From: Membranipora membranacea
Taxonomy: Eukaryota > Bryozoa > Gymnolaemata > Cheilostomatida > Membraniporidae
DNA length: 64,000 nt
Reading direction: 5' to 3'
Assembly: GCA_914767715.1 (NCBI GenBank)
Contig: OU612071.1
Location: 124,001 to 188,000 of the forward strand
Shown: positions 34,431 through 47,811 of the stretch, one piece after another
Position numbering within the stretch: the stretch's first letter is position 1
Layout: every line of letters starts with the position of its first letter
Notes under the pieces: generated by a model
Seen by the model: the letters and a program-made list of their open reading frames with translations, nothing else
What the model was told of the DNA's origin: nothing
The model's database searches: none
Position numbers and translations under genes: made by a program

Positions 34431-37364
34431 TGTACTTTCAATTAAAAAGAACAAACATAACAATGTTTCATTACAATTTCACATCGAGACAACAAAATGT
34501 TATAATATAATAAATGAATATAATAAGCACTATTTTAATATGTAATATCAAACTCTGTTTACAGGCCCGGGACTTCTTTGTTCCTCTTTCACAGTGAGAA
34601 GAGATGGAAACACTTTATAAAACCAGGATTCAACCAAAGTAAATTACGTTGACATCATATGTGCGCAGCAATTCCATTTTACATCTTGCATGAGATCAAG
34701 GAGACGTGACGGTAACTCCACCTGTTTGTGAGTGATAACTCTGGGTAATGAAGAATGGGCTGATCTTTTATATATCCGATATCAAAATATATGTTACCTC
34801 TCATGTTGTACGACGACTGGGGAAATTGATCTGCAAATCTGTTATAATATGACAGTGCATTATCATCCACTATTTAGGCTGTATTTAGTGATTGGTCATC
34901 CAAATCTGATATATGCTCTACTGGATACTTAATATCTTCCACTCCTGAGGTTGGATAGAGAACACTCAGTCCTGACAGACTATGAGCCCAATTGCTATGA
35001 ATGACACATTGCAACAGTTATGGGGATCTGACTAGCTATCAGCTTATCAGCTATATGTGATACCATAGTATCTTCCAATCACATAGGGTGATATCCAGAT
35101 TGATGGATGTAGATCCTCGGTAAGCCAATCTGCAATATGTGATACCGCAGTATCTTCTACTCTCATAGGGTTGTACAGCGATTGCTGGGTGCCAATCTGT
35201 TGAAGATTGTCTTGCTGCAAGTGGACTATAGTGTAGGAGTTTCTTGTACAAATTTTCACCTGCCCAGTTCCTATTATGAAAGACTGTTCTACAATATGAC
35301 CTGGCGATGCAGCTAATTAGTCACGTCATTGACACTATATTTTATATTTCTATTTCTATATTTTCATCTTGATAAAATGAGCTTCAATGTGGCATATATT
35401 AAGTATTACAGACAAAATCAACCTAAATAAATAGTCCATATAATAAGCTGCAATAAACATGAACATGCTAATTGTTTACGCATTTCTGGTCTGCTTACTG
35501 TATGTATATTTCTGGAGTTATCTGTGTTATGCTTATAAGAAGGCAATTCTGAATTCAAACAACAGCCACAGTATTTTGGTTTGTGATAATTGCATCATAC
35601 AATTTTTTGCAAACCTGTGAACTTGCCATGCCAACAAGGGTTACATATTGCTCATGTTTGCATGCTTACTCAGGAATGAAAGCTAAATGTGTTCTAACCA
35701 AGAGTTATTTACGGTTGATGGTGAAATGCAAATTTTTAAAATAAATGATCATGATGGTGATTTGTAAACAACACAAGGAATGATGAAAGTGATTTGTAGC
35801 TTAAAGTTTGGTTATTCATAGATCTATGCATTCTGATTGTAATGGCATGTTTCATTTCACCTTACATTATAAATGCAAAGTTGGCTGGACTCCATATATT
35901 ATAGTGCGTAGAGGCCTAACTCTGCAACCTAGCCACATCAGCATTTCAAGCCCTTTGAGAAATTTGTAGAGTATTATTATGTCAAAAAGTTATGTAAAGT
36001 TAAAACACACTCCATCTTGTTCTCACTGTCGACCTGGTACAGAAAATAAATGGAAAATATCAAACAGTTTATACGCGCAAAGTGTTGCTAGGGTTATCTG
36101 GTACCAAATGTTAACACCCAACTACTTGATGTAGTCAGTAGGATGCTTTCATTTTTCTTGTTATTCTATTCATTACTTGGGCAACATCCACTTCAGTAAA
36201 CAAACTATAATTATTCTTACTGGATTATATGCTTTGATTGTGTTATTTGGAGTTTTCATCTCATCTCCGAAAATATGACTACTCCTTTGGCTATCAGTTT
36301 CTATGAAATTTGGCCTTATAAGCTCCCCTATAATATTTAGCTAATCCATGAGAAAAAAAAACAGAAATTTGATAGTAGGGAGTTAATCATCTGACAGATT
36401 ATTGCATTTCTTATCAACAATTGACAATTGACACACTGAGAAAGAGGAGGTGAACTCTGGCTAGAGAGCAATATGGCAACCCTTAGGTGCCCTCGGAGAG
36501 GAATTAAGGTATGTATATTGAGACATTTCATTGTTAACATAAGTACCAGGACTATTCTGTGTCACAAAGATGTTGACATATGTAGTATATTATTCAATGA
36601 CTATGTTTTTGTCAAACATTAATCTTATCGCAGCATTAGCATAATACAATATACTGAATCGCATTACAACATATAATATATTCGGAAAAATATATAAACA
36701 TTTTCTGTCATTCTTCTTTCTATACCAGAAACTGGACACTCTGCGAGTTGAATATATTGATTATACTTGTCATTATTCCATATTTTGTGTTCTATTGTTT
36801 TAACTAGTGGCAAATAATTGTTTGAGGATCTAGTAAGAACATCTAGGTGCTTGATCTTGAGCTCAGCAGAATAAATTCTTTTCGGTCTTGAAGGATAAGA
36901 GTTTCATATGAGAATAACACTTAACACTTACACATACATCTTTCAACGTAACCTTGAGGGAGAAGAGCATTAACAAGAAAAATATTCTCCATTTCGCAAA
37001 ACTCCACAAGCAGTGTATTGGTGTTAGCTGCCAATAAGTCAAACTGAAACGAGCCTAACCTAGCTAAGATGCGATGTACATGATATCCTGTAGTGAGTAG
37101 AATGTGGAAAAGTAAAGTGATACCGTCTGGGAAAAATGATGTTAAGCGGTGAATTAATATATAGAAAATGTAAATCTACTAACTTTAATGACATATATAT
37201 ATATATATAATCGCATGTATAATTAATACCTTTGTACTCACTATCAGATGTTAACCCTGTTCTCATCCCAACCATGGTGAATGTAGATTGTATCCTACTT
37301 CAATGTCACTCTTGGTCGCATCATATCGGTTATAAATTAACTAATATTGGGTTTTGCATTTTAG
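34431..37364. other. No confirmed coding exon
   Basis: I see no repeat family or recognisable protein. An ATG-containing open segment at 36473-36508 ends in a good donor (AAG|GTATGT) and could be a first exon of the USP gene. Its phase does not fit the exon at 37365, so the real 5' end is unresolved. Confidence 0.4.
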
Positions 37365-40300
37365 ACAAGGACTGAGCAACAAATTTAACAACTGTTTCCT
37401 CAACTCTATTATTCAAGTCCTAAGGGAGACAAAAGCTATCAAGATGTGTTTGACTGAGGATCTTTGTAAAGGTGAGTTAACATATTATAACACCACATGT
37501 GTCAAGTTATCCTCACATTTTCGTGTGAGCTGATAACTCATAGTTTTTATATAAATGTGTGCGTACAATAAAAATTTAGACTTTTGAAAAAAGGAGAAAA
37601 ATGCGTCAAGAAATAAATCCAGAGAGATAGTATCTGCGATTCTGTGGCAAAGCAATATACACATAGTTGGACCTACAAATGATACAACACAATTATTTTT
37701 GTTTACCCGTTAAATCACTTAGGATGGTTAATTTATTTTACACTATACTATGTAAGGCGGCCGGTGAACCCAAATATAGGGATAAGACTGGTACATTACC
37801 CTCACTACCCATTTCATACTATTTTTCTAAACTCAGTTAATTTTTGAATAAGTTACTCATATTTATTCTTTAGCATATGTCATCATAATAATAAGGGGAA
37901 TTTATCATTCCTACAACATTGTACTCATCAATTCTATTTCAGATCTCGGTTCGCATTGTGCGTTGGCAGCTATTTATGGTGAATGGGAAATCATTATGCC
38001 TATGATGAAAGGTAATGTGTTTTTTCAGTGCACTAGATAGATAAGATAGACTGCAAACAGGTTTTGAAATTTTGTTACTTTAAACTTAGTTTATCTATAG
38101 CGCCTGTAATCTTGATCAGAAATTGTTTTTAAAACGAGCTTTTCAAGGAAAGTACTGTAAAATAACTTTTGGTTAACAACAACAGATGATCTTCAATGTG
38201 TTTTGTGTCTTTCAGAGTTGTTTCCAGTCATTGTAAATGGAAGACAGCAAGATGCTAGTGAGTTCTTTATCTTTTTAATGAATCATCTTAACGACCAGAC
38301 ATGCAACGGGTGAGTACTCTCAACATATTATTGGTTATCTAGAAAAAGATGTGGTGAAAACGAGGAATCTATGTGAAACAGACAGTCATAGCAGTAATAA
38401 AAAACTGCTACTCTCGACCACCTATTGTCTTGTCATATATTTATAGGGGTGATCACACAACAAGATTTGTATTGTGAGAGTACATGTACCAATAGTACTC
38501 AAAAGCCCGGAGAAGCAAGTTTTGTCTTGCATCTATTGGTTATCAAACATGCATGACTGACCATTTTTTTTCATCACTTTATTTTCATCAACGTCATCTT
38601 GTAAAGATGTTTTACATGATGCGACATAAAAAAAGGTTATTTAAAATTATATGGAGGTAGGAGTAGGAGGTCGCTCAGTTGGTTAGAGCGCCATCCCTTC
38701 AGTATGCAAATTTTTAAGGTCATGGGTTCGAATCCCGCTGGAGTCTACAGACTACTGGGTTTGGTTGGTCCCCAGGTGTGCTCCGACCTGCCTGCAAACT
38801 GAGAGCAGATGGGCGCAGGTATTGCAGCCTAGCCCCTAAGGCAACTAGTTTTTTCGCCGCCCATACTTCGGGATGTGGCGTCTGACATCTCATTTTGATC
38901 AACCTTTAATCGTATGTTTGATGAGCATTGTTTTAAAGTGTTCAAACTTGTCAACTCATCTGATATGGTAAGGTAAGCCATTGAGTTTGCTTGCAACTAC
39001 ATGATTTAGGTTGTCAAAAGGTACTTTTTTAAGTTTATCATCTCGTTTAGGAAATCTATTATCTACATTTACAAAGAAATCAGAAATGTATTGAGGTGAC
39101 AAATTATACATAACTTTGAATATGTATAGGTAGGTAAAGTGATTATTTAAGAGTGGTAACGGTAATATTTTTAAATGCGAACACATTTCGTTTGTTGATA
39201 TTAAATGATATGGTGTATGGTGAATATTGGCAATAATAGGCAATGCTCTTTTTTGTTGCAAAATAATGCGATCTGTGTATGTTGAGGGTGAAAGATTGTA
39301 GTAAATATGTATTCCGTATGTTAAATAGCAATGTATAAACAGATAATAGAAATGTTTGGCAGAGTAGGTGGTCAGATAGGGTGTGCATAATCACACTGAT
39401 CACGTGATATACTATTGCATGTATATCTCTGATCGATAGAGAGTGAATTAATTCACTTAGCTTGAGTGCAGCTGAATTTCAGTATTTAGGAGACGTGTGG
39501 ATGATTACCCAAACTTTTGAATATACACTTATCATTTTCTCATTCTTTGTTAAAATATTCTAATTTATATTTAGAAAATCTGATAATACCTTTTAACAGT
39601 TTTAGAAGAGCATTTAGCACATGTTTTTGACAAGAAAAGTGACATCGAAACTGTGTATTGCTAGCCTAAGCTCAGAAGAGAGAACTAACAATGCAGAGCT
39701 AGGTAATACTGTTTCGATCATGTCTCTTTGATAAAAATTAAAGTTGTCCTCTCTTTCAGCCAAATGTAGGTGCTCAATATTTGCGACAGAAGCTCTATCG
39801 ATCAGAGATACACATACTAATAGTGTAATCTCGAAATCAGTGTGGTGCATAATTATAAAAGATTAGGGTTTTTTAAACTTTCTCAAATACACTTTCACAG
39901 TGTATGGACCAGGTAAAATTGTCTGTTACATTGAACCCTAAAATGAATTAAATGAATAAAGTATCAAATAAATAAATGAATAAATAAATAAATAAATTAA
40001 ATAAATGAAGTAAACAAGATCTGAAACCTCTATGAGTATTTTGGATTTCTTGAATGGTTAATCCAGAGTGTGAGTGACTTTTGTAAATTGATCATGATGT
40101 AATGGATTGTTTCTTGAAAGTAATGAATTTGCTGACTTTTAAGAAATAAACATGTATTTTACAGACCATTACCGCTCAATACAATTGATTTTTATTCGCT
40201 ATTCCATTCAAGAGTTACAATGAACAATTATAAAATATCATAACGAACATCCACTTAACTCTAACCAGATAAAGCCTGCACTCCAAAAAGGACGAAGAGT

Positions 40301-42304
40301 TTTGTTTCAGTTTGTTTATGAGAGTTTCTAACAACAGAAATATTTATATATAATAAAGAGTGTAATTTGTATCTTTCAATAGATCATCCGATTTTATCTA
40401 CATTTTTGAATGGGTGATTGTGTGAGAGTAAATATAGTAAAACTCTATGGTTCTCATCATAATCTCTTTTCAGTGCGCACATATATAACTTGTTTGATAC
40501 AGTTATGCAGAGCTCTGTGAGATGTTGTGCCTGCAATCACACTAATGTTTTTGCAGAAAAATTTTTGTCTCTTCCGTTGAATGTCAAGGTGAGTTATGAG
40601 CGTGGAGCATTTCGTCGTTCATTGTATAAAAGGTATCATCAGAGAAATTTCAATGGGTTTTTCTGGACAGACACTGTCAATTACAGTTATTGTTTTGACC
40701 TTCTGTTAAGTGCCACAGGTTTGGTTGGCCTACCCAGTAGACAGTTAGTGAACTGCAACAAGTCTGAATTCATGTACCTTCAATAGGTGCATAACGAGAG
40801 GCAAGTGATCTACAGATTGGATCCACCTCTTACATCCAATGCTGTGCTTACACAATGCCTACAAATGATACTATTGCAATTTCAAGACACTGAGTATTGT
40901 TTATCAATACTGGTGTGATTGACTTCAGTCAGTGCTGCTGCACAATATCTGATAGTGTTGAGAAAATGAATAGAACAACAGTTTCCTGATTGCAACTCAA
41001 AATGTGTTTTGTTTACATTCATATTAACTTTTCAAAGGGGAGAGTTGACAGCACTAGCAATGCACTGAAGAGATTCTGTTCATCATCGATAAGGGATTAC
41101 GATTGCCCGAAGTAAGTGAATCTGAGCCTTGAAAAAAATTTTTGTAAACTGGATATGTCAATCTTATATCTGTGGGGTGTTCCAATAAATGATAAATAAC
41201 AATAAAAAATTTGTGTTGGTCATATGCATTGAATGAAAATTCAAACTACCTTAACCCTCCAGCAAATAAACATTTTTCCAGTACAGTTCATCTAATGCTG
41301 ATTGCTGCTGACAAAAATGATACTTTCTCATCCACTCTAGCCATTTTTGGAGCGACGCTGAGCAGATAAATATAATTTAACATTTCAGGCTCTAATTGTA
41401 AGGAGCGATATGTAATCTCAGACAATTTTGAATCATCAGAATATGATAAAGGGTTGAGTCCCAAGTGCATTTACTACCTGCCGTGCCAAGTTAAGATTAT
41501 AACTCACAAAAAACCCATTGCTTTTGCAGCTGTCCACTAAACACTACAGCAGAAAAGATATCAAGTTTTCTGAATTTACCAGACATTCTCGCAGTGACTT
41601 TCAACATCTGTGGCGCAAGTGAGAAAAAGAAGACCTTGATATCAATGCAGCAGAGGATTCAGATAACCGATGTATGTTATTCATTCAATTATGTTGAATA
41701 TTATTCATAGACTACATTTATATACCAGGAATTTCATGAGATACGATCAAAAGTTCCATCTCTCCAAATCACATTTTAAATGAAGCACAATGCACATCTA
41801 CGTACTGTGTAACTAGTTAATGAGCCATACACCGACACACTTATAATTTCAGAGACATGGTCATAGCAGAGGTTACACTCTTTATGCAGCAGTTGTACAC
41901 AAGGGAGCTGATCTGCATTCCGGGCACTACTACTCTATAGTCAAGCATAAGGGCCAATGGTTTGAGATAAATGATGAGAAGGTAAAAATACACTGCACTT
42001 GAAGCGCAGTTTTCAGATCTACGCTGCATGTTACATTTGGAATCAGACTGCACTTTATATATTAATACCCATTAATACCCATATATTAATACCCATTCAA
42101 TGCATAAACAGCATAAATAACCTGCTGGTGATATGATAATTCTGATATGCTAGCAAGGGAAAATCTTCAATCTCCTCATATAATTTTACCGAAGAGAACT
42201 TTGACTCAATATTATTTGTGTGTTTGCAGGTGTCAAAGATATCAGAGCTATCTCTGAAGCGCTCACATCCGTATATGCTCTTTTATGCACCAAACGACAC
42301 ACAG
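37365..42304 (+). CDS. USP-family deubiquitinase catalytic domain (exon chain start)
   Basis: Exons: 37365-37471, 37943-38011, 38216-38309, 40474-40588, 40787-40912, 41038-41111, 41530-41671, 41853-41981 and 42230-42304. All phases agree. The Cys box is GLSNKFNNCFLNSIIQVL (catalytic Cys in NNC). The QQD box is GRQQDASEFFIFLMNHL. The zinc finger is CCAC ... CPNC. The His box is YTLYAAVVHKGADLHSGHYY, followed by WFEINDEKV (catalytic Asp) and PYMLFYAP. This is a complete peptidase C19 domain of about 310 residues with the Cys-His-Asp triad intact, so it is predicted to cleave ubiquitin from proteins. The start codon is not resolved. The chain continues in phase into the linker and FLYWCH exons, suggesting one large fusion protein. 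Confidence 0.9.
38661..38885 (+). repeat. tRNA-derived SINE in a USP intron
   Basis: Box A (GGTCGCTCAGTTGGTTAGAG) and box B (GGGTTCGAATCCC) are well kept and about 35 bases apart. A non-tRNA body of about 140 bases follows. The acceptor stem does not pair and the sequence runs on past the T arm, so it is a SINE, not a tRNA gene. Confidence 0.7.
38905..39440 (-). pseudogene. Non-LTR reverse transcriptase C-terminal relic in a USP intron
   Basis: The minus-strand translation in two frames gives HCYLTYGIHIYYNLSPS-like and QKRALPIIANIHHTPYH, then HLKILPLPLLNNHFTYLYIF and KLNGLPYHIR. This is the end of a LINE reverse transcriptase after the catalytic core. A frameshift lies near 39250. It abuts the SINE in opposite orientation. 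Confidence 0.7.
39949..40012. repeat. (AAAT)n microsatellite
   Basis: AATAAATAAATGAATAAATA-type repeats occur in the same intron. It may be an A-rich retroelement tail. Confidence 0.85.
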
Positions 42305-42819
42305 GTACCCAAAGATGATTGTTAAAAAAATCTTTCTTTACTTTCGGCCGATATCTTGTTAATTGAATTAAAAAATGTACATGGATATGGAAAGCAATTC
42401 ATTGTCGGTGTTAGTGGAATAACTGCCGCTTACACTTCTTATAAGTACACATCCAACACTGAGATAATGTGCATAAAAAATTCATTAGCTCACTTTATTG
42501 GTTGGTGAGCAAGAGCATCAAAAATAAACGTTTAATTATGTGACACCTTTTTGCTTTACATTTTTTCTGTCCATGACGTTTGAAATTGTTAATGAAAGAA
42601 GCCAGATAGATGAGATCTTGGTGCAAAACTGAAAAGTAATACAACAGTTACAATCATAGGATTTAAGTAACTCCATAGATCATAATTATTTGTAAATTTT
42701 TAGAACATTTCTTAAAGGTCGCACAGCTAGGAAGGCCACTAAGTGTTCAAACAGAAGAAATAGCAAGCAATCTAGAGCCCAAGAATGATTGACAAAGCTG
42801 ACCATTTCTAGAGTCACAG

Positions 42820-45800
42820 GGAGTAGTCTCAGGAAGGAAATCTGCCAAAGCACAAACTCAAACACAGCTTTCAAGAGAAGCAGCACATCCTAAAGTCGAT
42901 CATGCACAAGAAATGGGAATTATTGGAGACAGGCAAATACATCAGCCAAGCATAACAGAGACCAGCCAAAATCTCATGGTCGCCACCCAGCAACACGGCT
43001 CACAGGTCAAGGTTCCCAGAGATAAGACGTTCACAGCAAAGAGACACTTGGATGAAACCATGGGCAACTGCTTTCAAGTTCTTGCTCCTCCGATTGAAGC
43101 AAAGAAACAGAAACATGGCAATCAAAACATTACAGCTGCAGAGGATGCTCAGAGGAAACAAGACAAGGTTGGGCCAGCTAGCGTGGGAAAAAAACAACTT
43201 CCAACACTACCATCAGAGACAACTGGCAACAATAGCAGCATTAGCATGTTTTTAGAAGATGACGAAAGCCAGAGAGAGGATCAATATGTATTTTTTGAAA
43301 ACAGTCTTGAAGACAGTCAGATTCATACAGATTCGGACAACCTGCTTCTACAGATTCAGAGAGCTGCAGGTAATTCACAAATATACCCAATGCCTTCACA
43401 GAGCGAATTTGCAAGGGAGAGCACTGAGGAGCATGCGCTCCTAGAATCAGGATACAGCCTATATAACAGGTCTCTGCCTACTACCTCAAGTAAACCTGCA
43501 CCAGTAGAACCAGCAAAAAACCAGCCAATATCGTCACAGGGAACTATATTACAGAGAGTTGACCAAGTATCAGAAACTAATGACATGCATGCTCGGACTC
43601 ATTCTGGGGATCCCAAGTCAGGCAACTTAGTGTTCAAATCAGCGCTGATATCACAGATATATGACAACAACATGATCAGGAGTGGCAGGGAGGGGCAGTC
43701 AATAGGAGGTGAAGATTATCCTAGCTTAATCAATCAGATAGCCTCAGCCGGAAAGCTTGCAATCCAACACTGCAAACCAACAGTAAAGTCAGCCTTGAGC
43801 GTAATTTGCCGCCCATACAAATATGCTGTACGATCTACAACAACAGCACTGTAAGCAAATTTTGAATCAATCATTGATGTTTCAATTTTAATACTTTTCA
43901 ATGGACAAGGAAGTTATGTTCATATTACAGTCAGGGGCGTATATTCTAAAAAATTTCACTCACTGACTTTTCAGAGATGAGCATAATAATCGGGCGCAGC
44001 CCGATCCACACGCCGTAGGCGTGGCGGGGAGGGGGTGGGAGGGGCGCTTAAGCGCCTTCCCACCACGGAAATTTTTGCATATCGGTAGCAAAATAGTGCA
44101 AGCAGAGAGGTATTTCAATAGCTCACTGAGCTGTTGGGTACTTTCAGGAAACAACTCAATAGCAGTAGAAGATTACGGTAAAAATGCTCCAGTTATAATG
44201 CACCCATTTGAAAAAAAAACTGACCTTGATGGGATTAGAACCCACAACAATCTTATTCCAGTGATTATAAGGCAGACGCTCTACACACTGAGCTATTCAG
44301 CCACTCACGGAAATCTGTGGGCCGTGAGTGCTAATATACGCCACTGATTACAGTAGCTGAGTGTCTAGTGATAAAATTAATTCTATAAATGTTCTATTAT
44401 TTAGTAAATGCAAATACAATAATCCATACATAATGCATGTGCATAGCTATGTACCTTAATTCAACAGCAGTTCAGGATGTCCTAAATATTGTCATTGATG
44501 TTATGGAAGTTCAAGAAAAATCTTACACAATTTGAAAGTTATGCTTCTTTTTCACAAGGTATAGGAAAACCCATACACTCATACCAACTGGTACAATGAC
44601 TGAAACACAGGATGACACCGGTAAGTAACCAATTAATTGATTTAATAGTAGGATGCAAAATTTACCATTATTGAATTTTGATTCATACTTTGCAGAATCA
44701 TTTTCTGTTGACGGTGAATAATATGTTTAACTGTACTGTTTACTGCCTCTTTGCCTACTAGCTGTTCATCTGAATATCTTATTCTGTCCTTTCAATAGGA
44801 AAAGAAAAGAAACACGAATTTGATAATCAACACGTCATTGCAGATCTTCATGATGCAAACACTGATCTGGAAATTTGGCGTTATCAAGATTCATCACCCT
44901 ACTCAGATTTACATGAAACAGACGAAACAATGTAAGTGCATAATCTGCTATTGATTGTATTGAAATTTTAAAAGAAAATAAACAACCTTCAGAATAGGAT
45001 CATTAGTTGTAATTATCCGCTTTGCTGTGAGATGCTTGTTCATCTAAATTAAGGATATTATTTTATAGGTTAGCCGAGACCAACAGTTTCTCAGGATACA
45101 GCTCAGAAGCAACTGGAGGTATTTCTCTTAGCAAACCGCAGTTACTCATGATTTGGTTATTCTATCCTCCTATATCCATCTTGATTTTCAACCAAACTAT
45201 GAGCATAAAATAAAGCAACATGAGCGGTTGTCACAGCACTTCTTTTTAGGGTCATTATATGAGTCAAAACTATGAAAGTTACTTGAAGAACTGAAGTCAT
45301 CTGAACAACTGTATTGAAAATGTTTGCCATGTAGATGCAGGACAGGATGGTTTTTCATTCGTATCAGCAAGAACTAAGGTGAAACAAGACCAATCTCCAA
45401 ATATTCCTAAACACAAAGAACTGTCTGGTACGTTCAATGACTGGTGGAAGAAGGAAACTTTATTGTAATAAAAGATTAGACCATAACTGCAATGACCTCA
45501 TCTTTTTGCACAGTTTTCAATAGATATTAAAACTTACATGATGTTTGGTTTTATTTATAACATTGATATGTATCATTACATTATCGTAACTGTATATAAG
45601 TCAATGACATTGGCTCATTGATCAATTTATAACTTTCTACAAATAGGTTTGGCTGCAAAGACAGGTTCTTTTGTTGAAGCGACAAGTCACAGACAAATCA
45701 AAGCAACAACTAGACAACGTGGAGGTATTAAATTTGTTATTTTGTTTATCACAGATAAAAAAGCTCTTTGGATCACGGGCTCTGTCAAGTGAACAGTATG

Positions 45801-45979
45801 GGTAGACCTGTCTGATGAGCAAGTCAGTTTCTAAGACATGATATTGTTTTATGTAAATCTTTCAATTTGTCCTGTTTTATTCTTTTTTCCAATATTGTCA
45901 ATTGCACCAGAATCTCTTTCATAGAAAAAGAAAAAGATGCAATGCAACTATCGGAGGAGGCCAGACTTGACGATGATAG
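42820..45979 (+). CDS. Polar linker exons between USP and FLYWCH domains
   Basis: Exons: about 42820-43850, 44559-44620, 44799-44931, 45069-45118, 45335-45427, 45647-45724 and 45925-45979. Each has AG/GT borders, and successive phases (2,1,2,1,1,1,2) match through to the FLYWCH exon at 46623. The 1-kb exon is rich in Gln, Ser, Asn and Lys, with no recognisable fold, and looks disordered. The small exons encode acidic/polar pieces such as DLHDANTDLEIWRYQDS. The acceptor of the first exon was chosen at CAG|GGA for phase 0; frames further upstream contain stops. Tandem short phase-1 exons are typical of alternatively spliced linkers. Confidence 0.7.
43932..44346. mobile_element. hAT-type MITE carrying a tRNA-like module
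   Basis: The ends CAGGGGCGTATATT and AATATACGCCACTG are inverted, with the CAGNGGCGTA signature of hAT elements. The flanks are an exact 8-bp duplication, ATTACAGT (43924-43931, 44347-44354). The interior has three GC-rich small palindromes (GGGCGCAGCCCG, CACGCCGTAGGCGTG, GGCGCTTAAGCGCC). On the minus strand at about 44219-44302 is a tRNA-like sequence with box A (TAGCTCAGTGTGTAGAGCG) and box B (GGGTTCTAATCCC). It lies in a linker intron of the USP-FLYWCH gene. Confidence 0.88.
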
Positions 45980-46094
45980 GTAAAAATGTTGAGAAACATC
46001 ATTTTCTAAATGTCTGTAACATATATTATAATCGCTGACAAGAAGATTCAACAAGGATTCAGCATCAGGATCTAGCTTTAGTAATACTTTAATA

Positions 46095-46421
46095 CCTCAT
46101 TTATAAGGCACCGGCCTTATAAGTGAAGCACCTTCCTTGGAAAATTTAAAAATGCTTCAGTTATGTGGCACCCCACAGCTACAAGGCATCCCTTTGGAAA
46201 AAAAACTGACCTCGATCGGATCCAAACCCACAACATTGTGTTCACGCGGTAGGCGCTCTGTCTACTGAGCTATGCAGCTTTCCTTTTCAAACCAACGTTT
46301 TGGTCTAAGTCAAATATAAAGATGCTTCAAATAGGTGCTATAGATGCTATAATATAGGCGCATATTATGCTCCACTCTCTAAGGCGCCTTCACCTATAAG
46401 GCACGGGCCTTATAGGTGAGG
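46095..46421. mobile_element. TA-flanked TIR element with the same tRNA-like module
   Basis: The terminal inverted repeats of about 45 bp begin CCTCA(T/C)(T/C)TATAAGGC, and each end holds its own palindrome (ATAAGGCACCGGCCTTAT). TA dinucleotides flank both ends. The interior minus strand has a tRNA-like block (TAGCTCAGTAGACAGAGCGC ... GGGTTTGGATCC). Together with an A-rich GAAAAAAAACTGACCT block, it matches the module in the 43932-44346 element. Whether TA is the true duplication is uncertain. Confidence 0.7.
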
Positions 46422-46622
46422 TATAGCGGTAATATTGTCACTATTCTCGGGTCAGAGCAGTTGCTCACAGGCAAAACACAAAAGCGTTGCAGAATCTTCA
46501 TACTTTGTCAGAGTGGAAAATTAATTATCCTTATCATAGCTTCATAAATACAAAAAATGATTAAACAGCTAAATCCTACGCACATACATACTGCATAACA
46601 TATATCATAATGCACATTTCAG

Positions 46623-47401
46623 GCAATGTATAGATATAGTTATCGATGGTCGGAGATTTGCGTTAGTGAGAGCAGCGACCCAGCGCAAAGGGGATTGCTT
46701 AATCGATCGACATCTAGGACATCGCTATGTTAAGAAGAACAGGGATTGTGAGGTACTTCAGCGACATCCAACTACCGAACATAAACATATTTTCCTGATT
46801 TTGGAATAAGCTGCCAATAAAATGCAACTGACAAATTTAATAATAAAACCATGAATTGTACTGAAATTGTCTGCTGGCTTGACATGACTACTGTATACTT
46901 TCCTGATCTCTTGATAGGAAGTGGTAGTTTCATGGCGTTGTGCGAGGTATGGCAAGCCAACAAAGTGTAAAGCAATGGTGAAAGAGTCGAATGGAGCATT
47001 CAATATAAGTAGAGGGGATCACAATCATCCTGCCTATAGGAAACCACTAGAAGGTGCTCGCATCGCTAGAGAGGTATGGTAGTTGACACTATAGGCAAAC
47101 TATAAAGTTTGTCTGCTCTCTGACATTAATAATCTATGAATGTTACAGATTACTTGCATTGAAACAGATGTGTTTATCTGATAGTGTGATGTTTGTTTAT
47201 TGATTCTACCAGGCAGAAAAGTCAGTAAATGAGGATACGTTTGCCCCGACATCAACAATTATTGTTGATAGGGCTGTTAAGAACATTTATGAAGAAACTG
47301 CAGTTATACCCCAAGCCGCAAATCGCAGAAACTTGCGCCGTTTGATACAAAGGAGAAGGGCCAACACAGTACAGTCACAGCCAGCCAACTTAAGTTTTGA
47401 G
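46623..47401 (+). CDS. FLYWCH zinc-finger exons of the USP-MULE chain
   Basis: Exons: 46623-46752, 46918-47073 and 47213-47401, all phase-consistent with the preceding linker exon. The translation has RRFALVRAATQRKGDCLIDR, HRYVKKN, WRCARYGKPTKCKA and GDHNHPAY. This is the F...W..C...C...HxH pattern of a FLYWCH zinc finger, the DNA-binding module usual at the N-terminus of animal MULE transposases. The third exon (AEKSVNEDTFAPTSTIIVD, RRNLRRLIQRRRA) fits the linker between FLYWCH and the transposase core. Confidence 0.85.
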
Positions 47402-47448
47402 GTATATGGCTCATCAAAAGAATTGGTATAGAATTATGCATGTTACAC

Positions 47449-47811
47449 TTACTCAGGATGAAATGTGTTAGTCAATAGAGGTGTCATATTATGTGCATAG
47501 TTGCTCTTGCTTTGCAGAGAGACTGTTTTGAAATTGAATTGTTTACCAAACTTGAGCATTGCTGTGTCTGTAGGTCTTAACAAGCTGATCAACAATGTTT
47601 GAAAATCTTTTTCCCAACGATTTATAACAGGCGGCTCACAAACCACAAGTTTATGTTCAACTTGGTTTCCATCAACATTAAAAAGATTTATATCTAATTC
47701 TGCACAGTTACTCATTTGACAATGTTTTATCTTTAAGATGCCTAACTCCCCCGGATTCCTGGTTGGAGATGTGAGAGGGCCATCAGGGGGCAGAGCACTC
47801 ATTTTTGCCAC
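47449..47811 (-). other. Unrecognised 120-residue minus-strand open frame
   Basis: This is an uninterrupted open frame antisense in the FLYWCH-to-MULE intron region, with no motif I recognise. The plus strand at about 47970-48115 is also open (KFEMTIIEGTIATEPE) and may be an exon. The 47.40-48.25 kb gap is where the part of the transposase before the first catalytic Asp should lie, and I could not place it. Confidence 0.3.

Noticed and set aside
36473-36508. First coding exon of the USP gene (MATLRCPRRGIK)
   Set aside because: The donor is good, but the phase does not match the next USP exon, so it was not joined.
38661-38750. tRNA gene
   Set aside because: Box A and box B are good, but the acceptor stem does not pair and a SINE body follows.
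44219-44302. tRNA-Ile-like gene on the minus strand
   Set aside because: It lies inside a hAT-type MITE with imperfect acceptor and T arms, so it was recorded as a module of the element.
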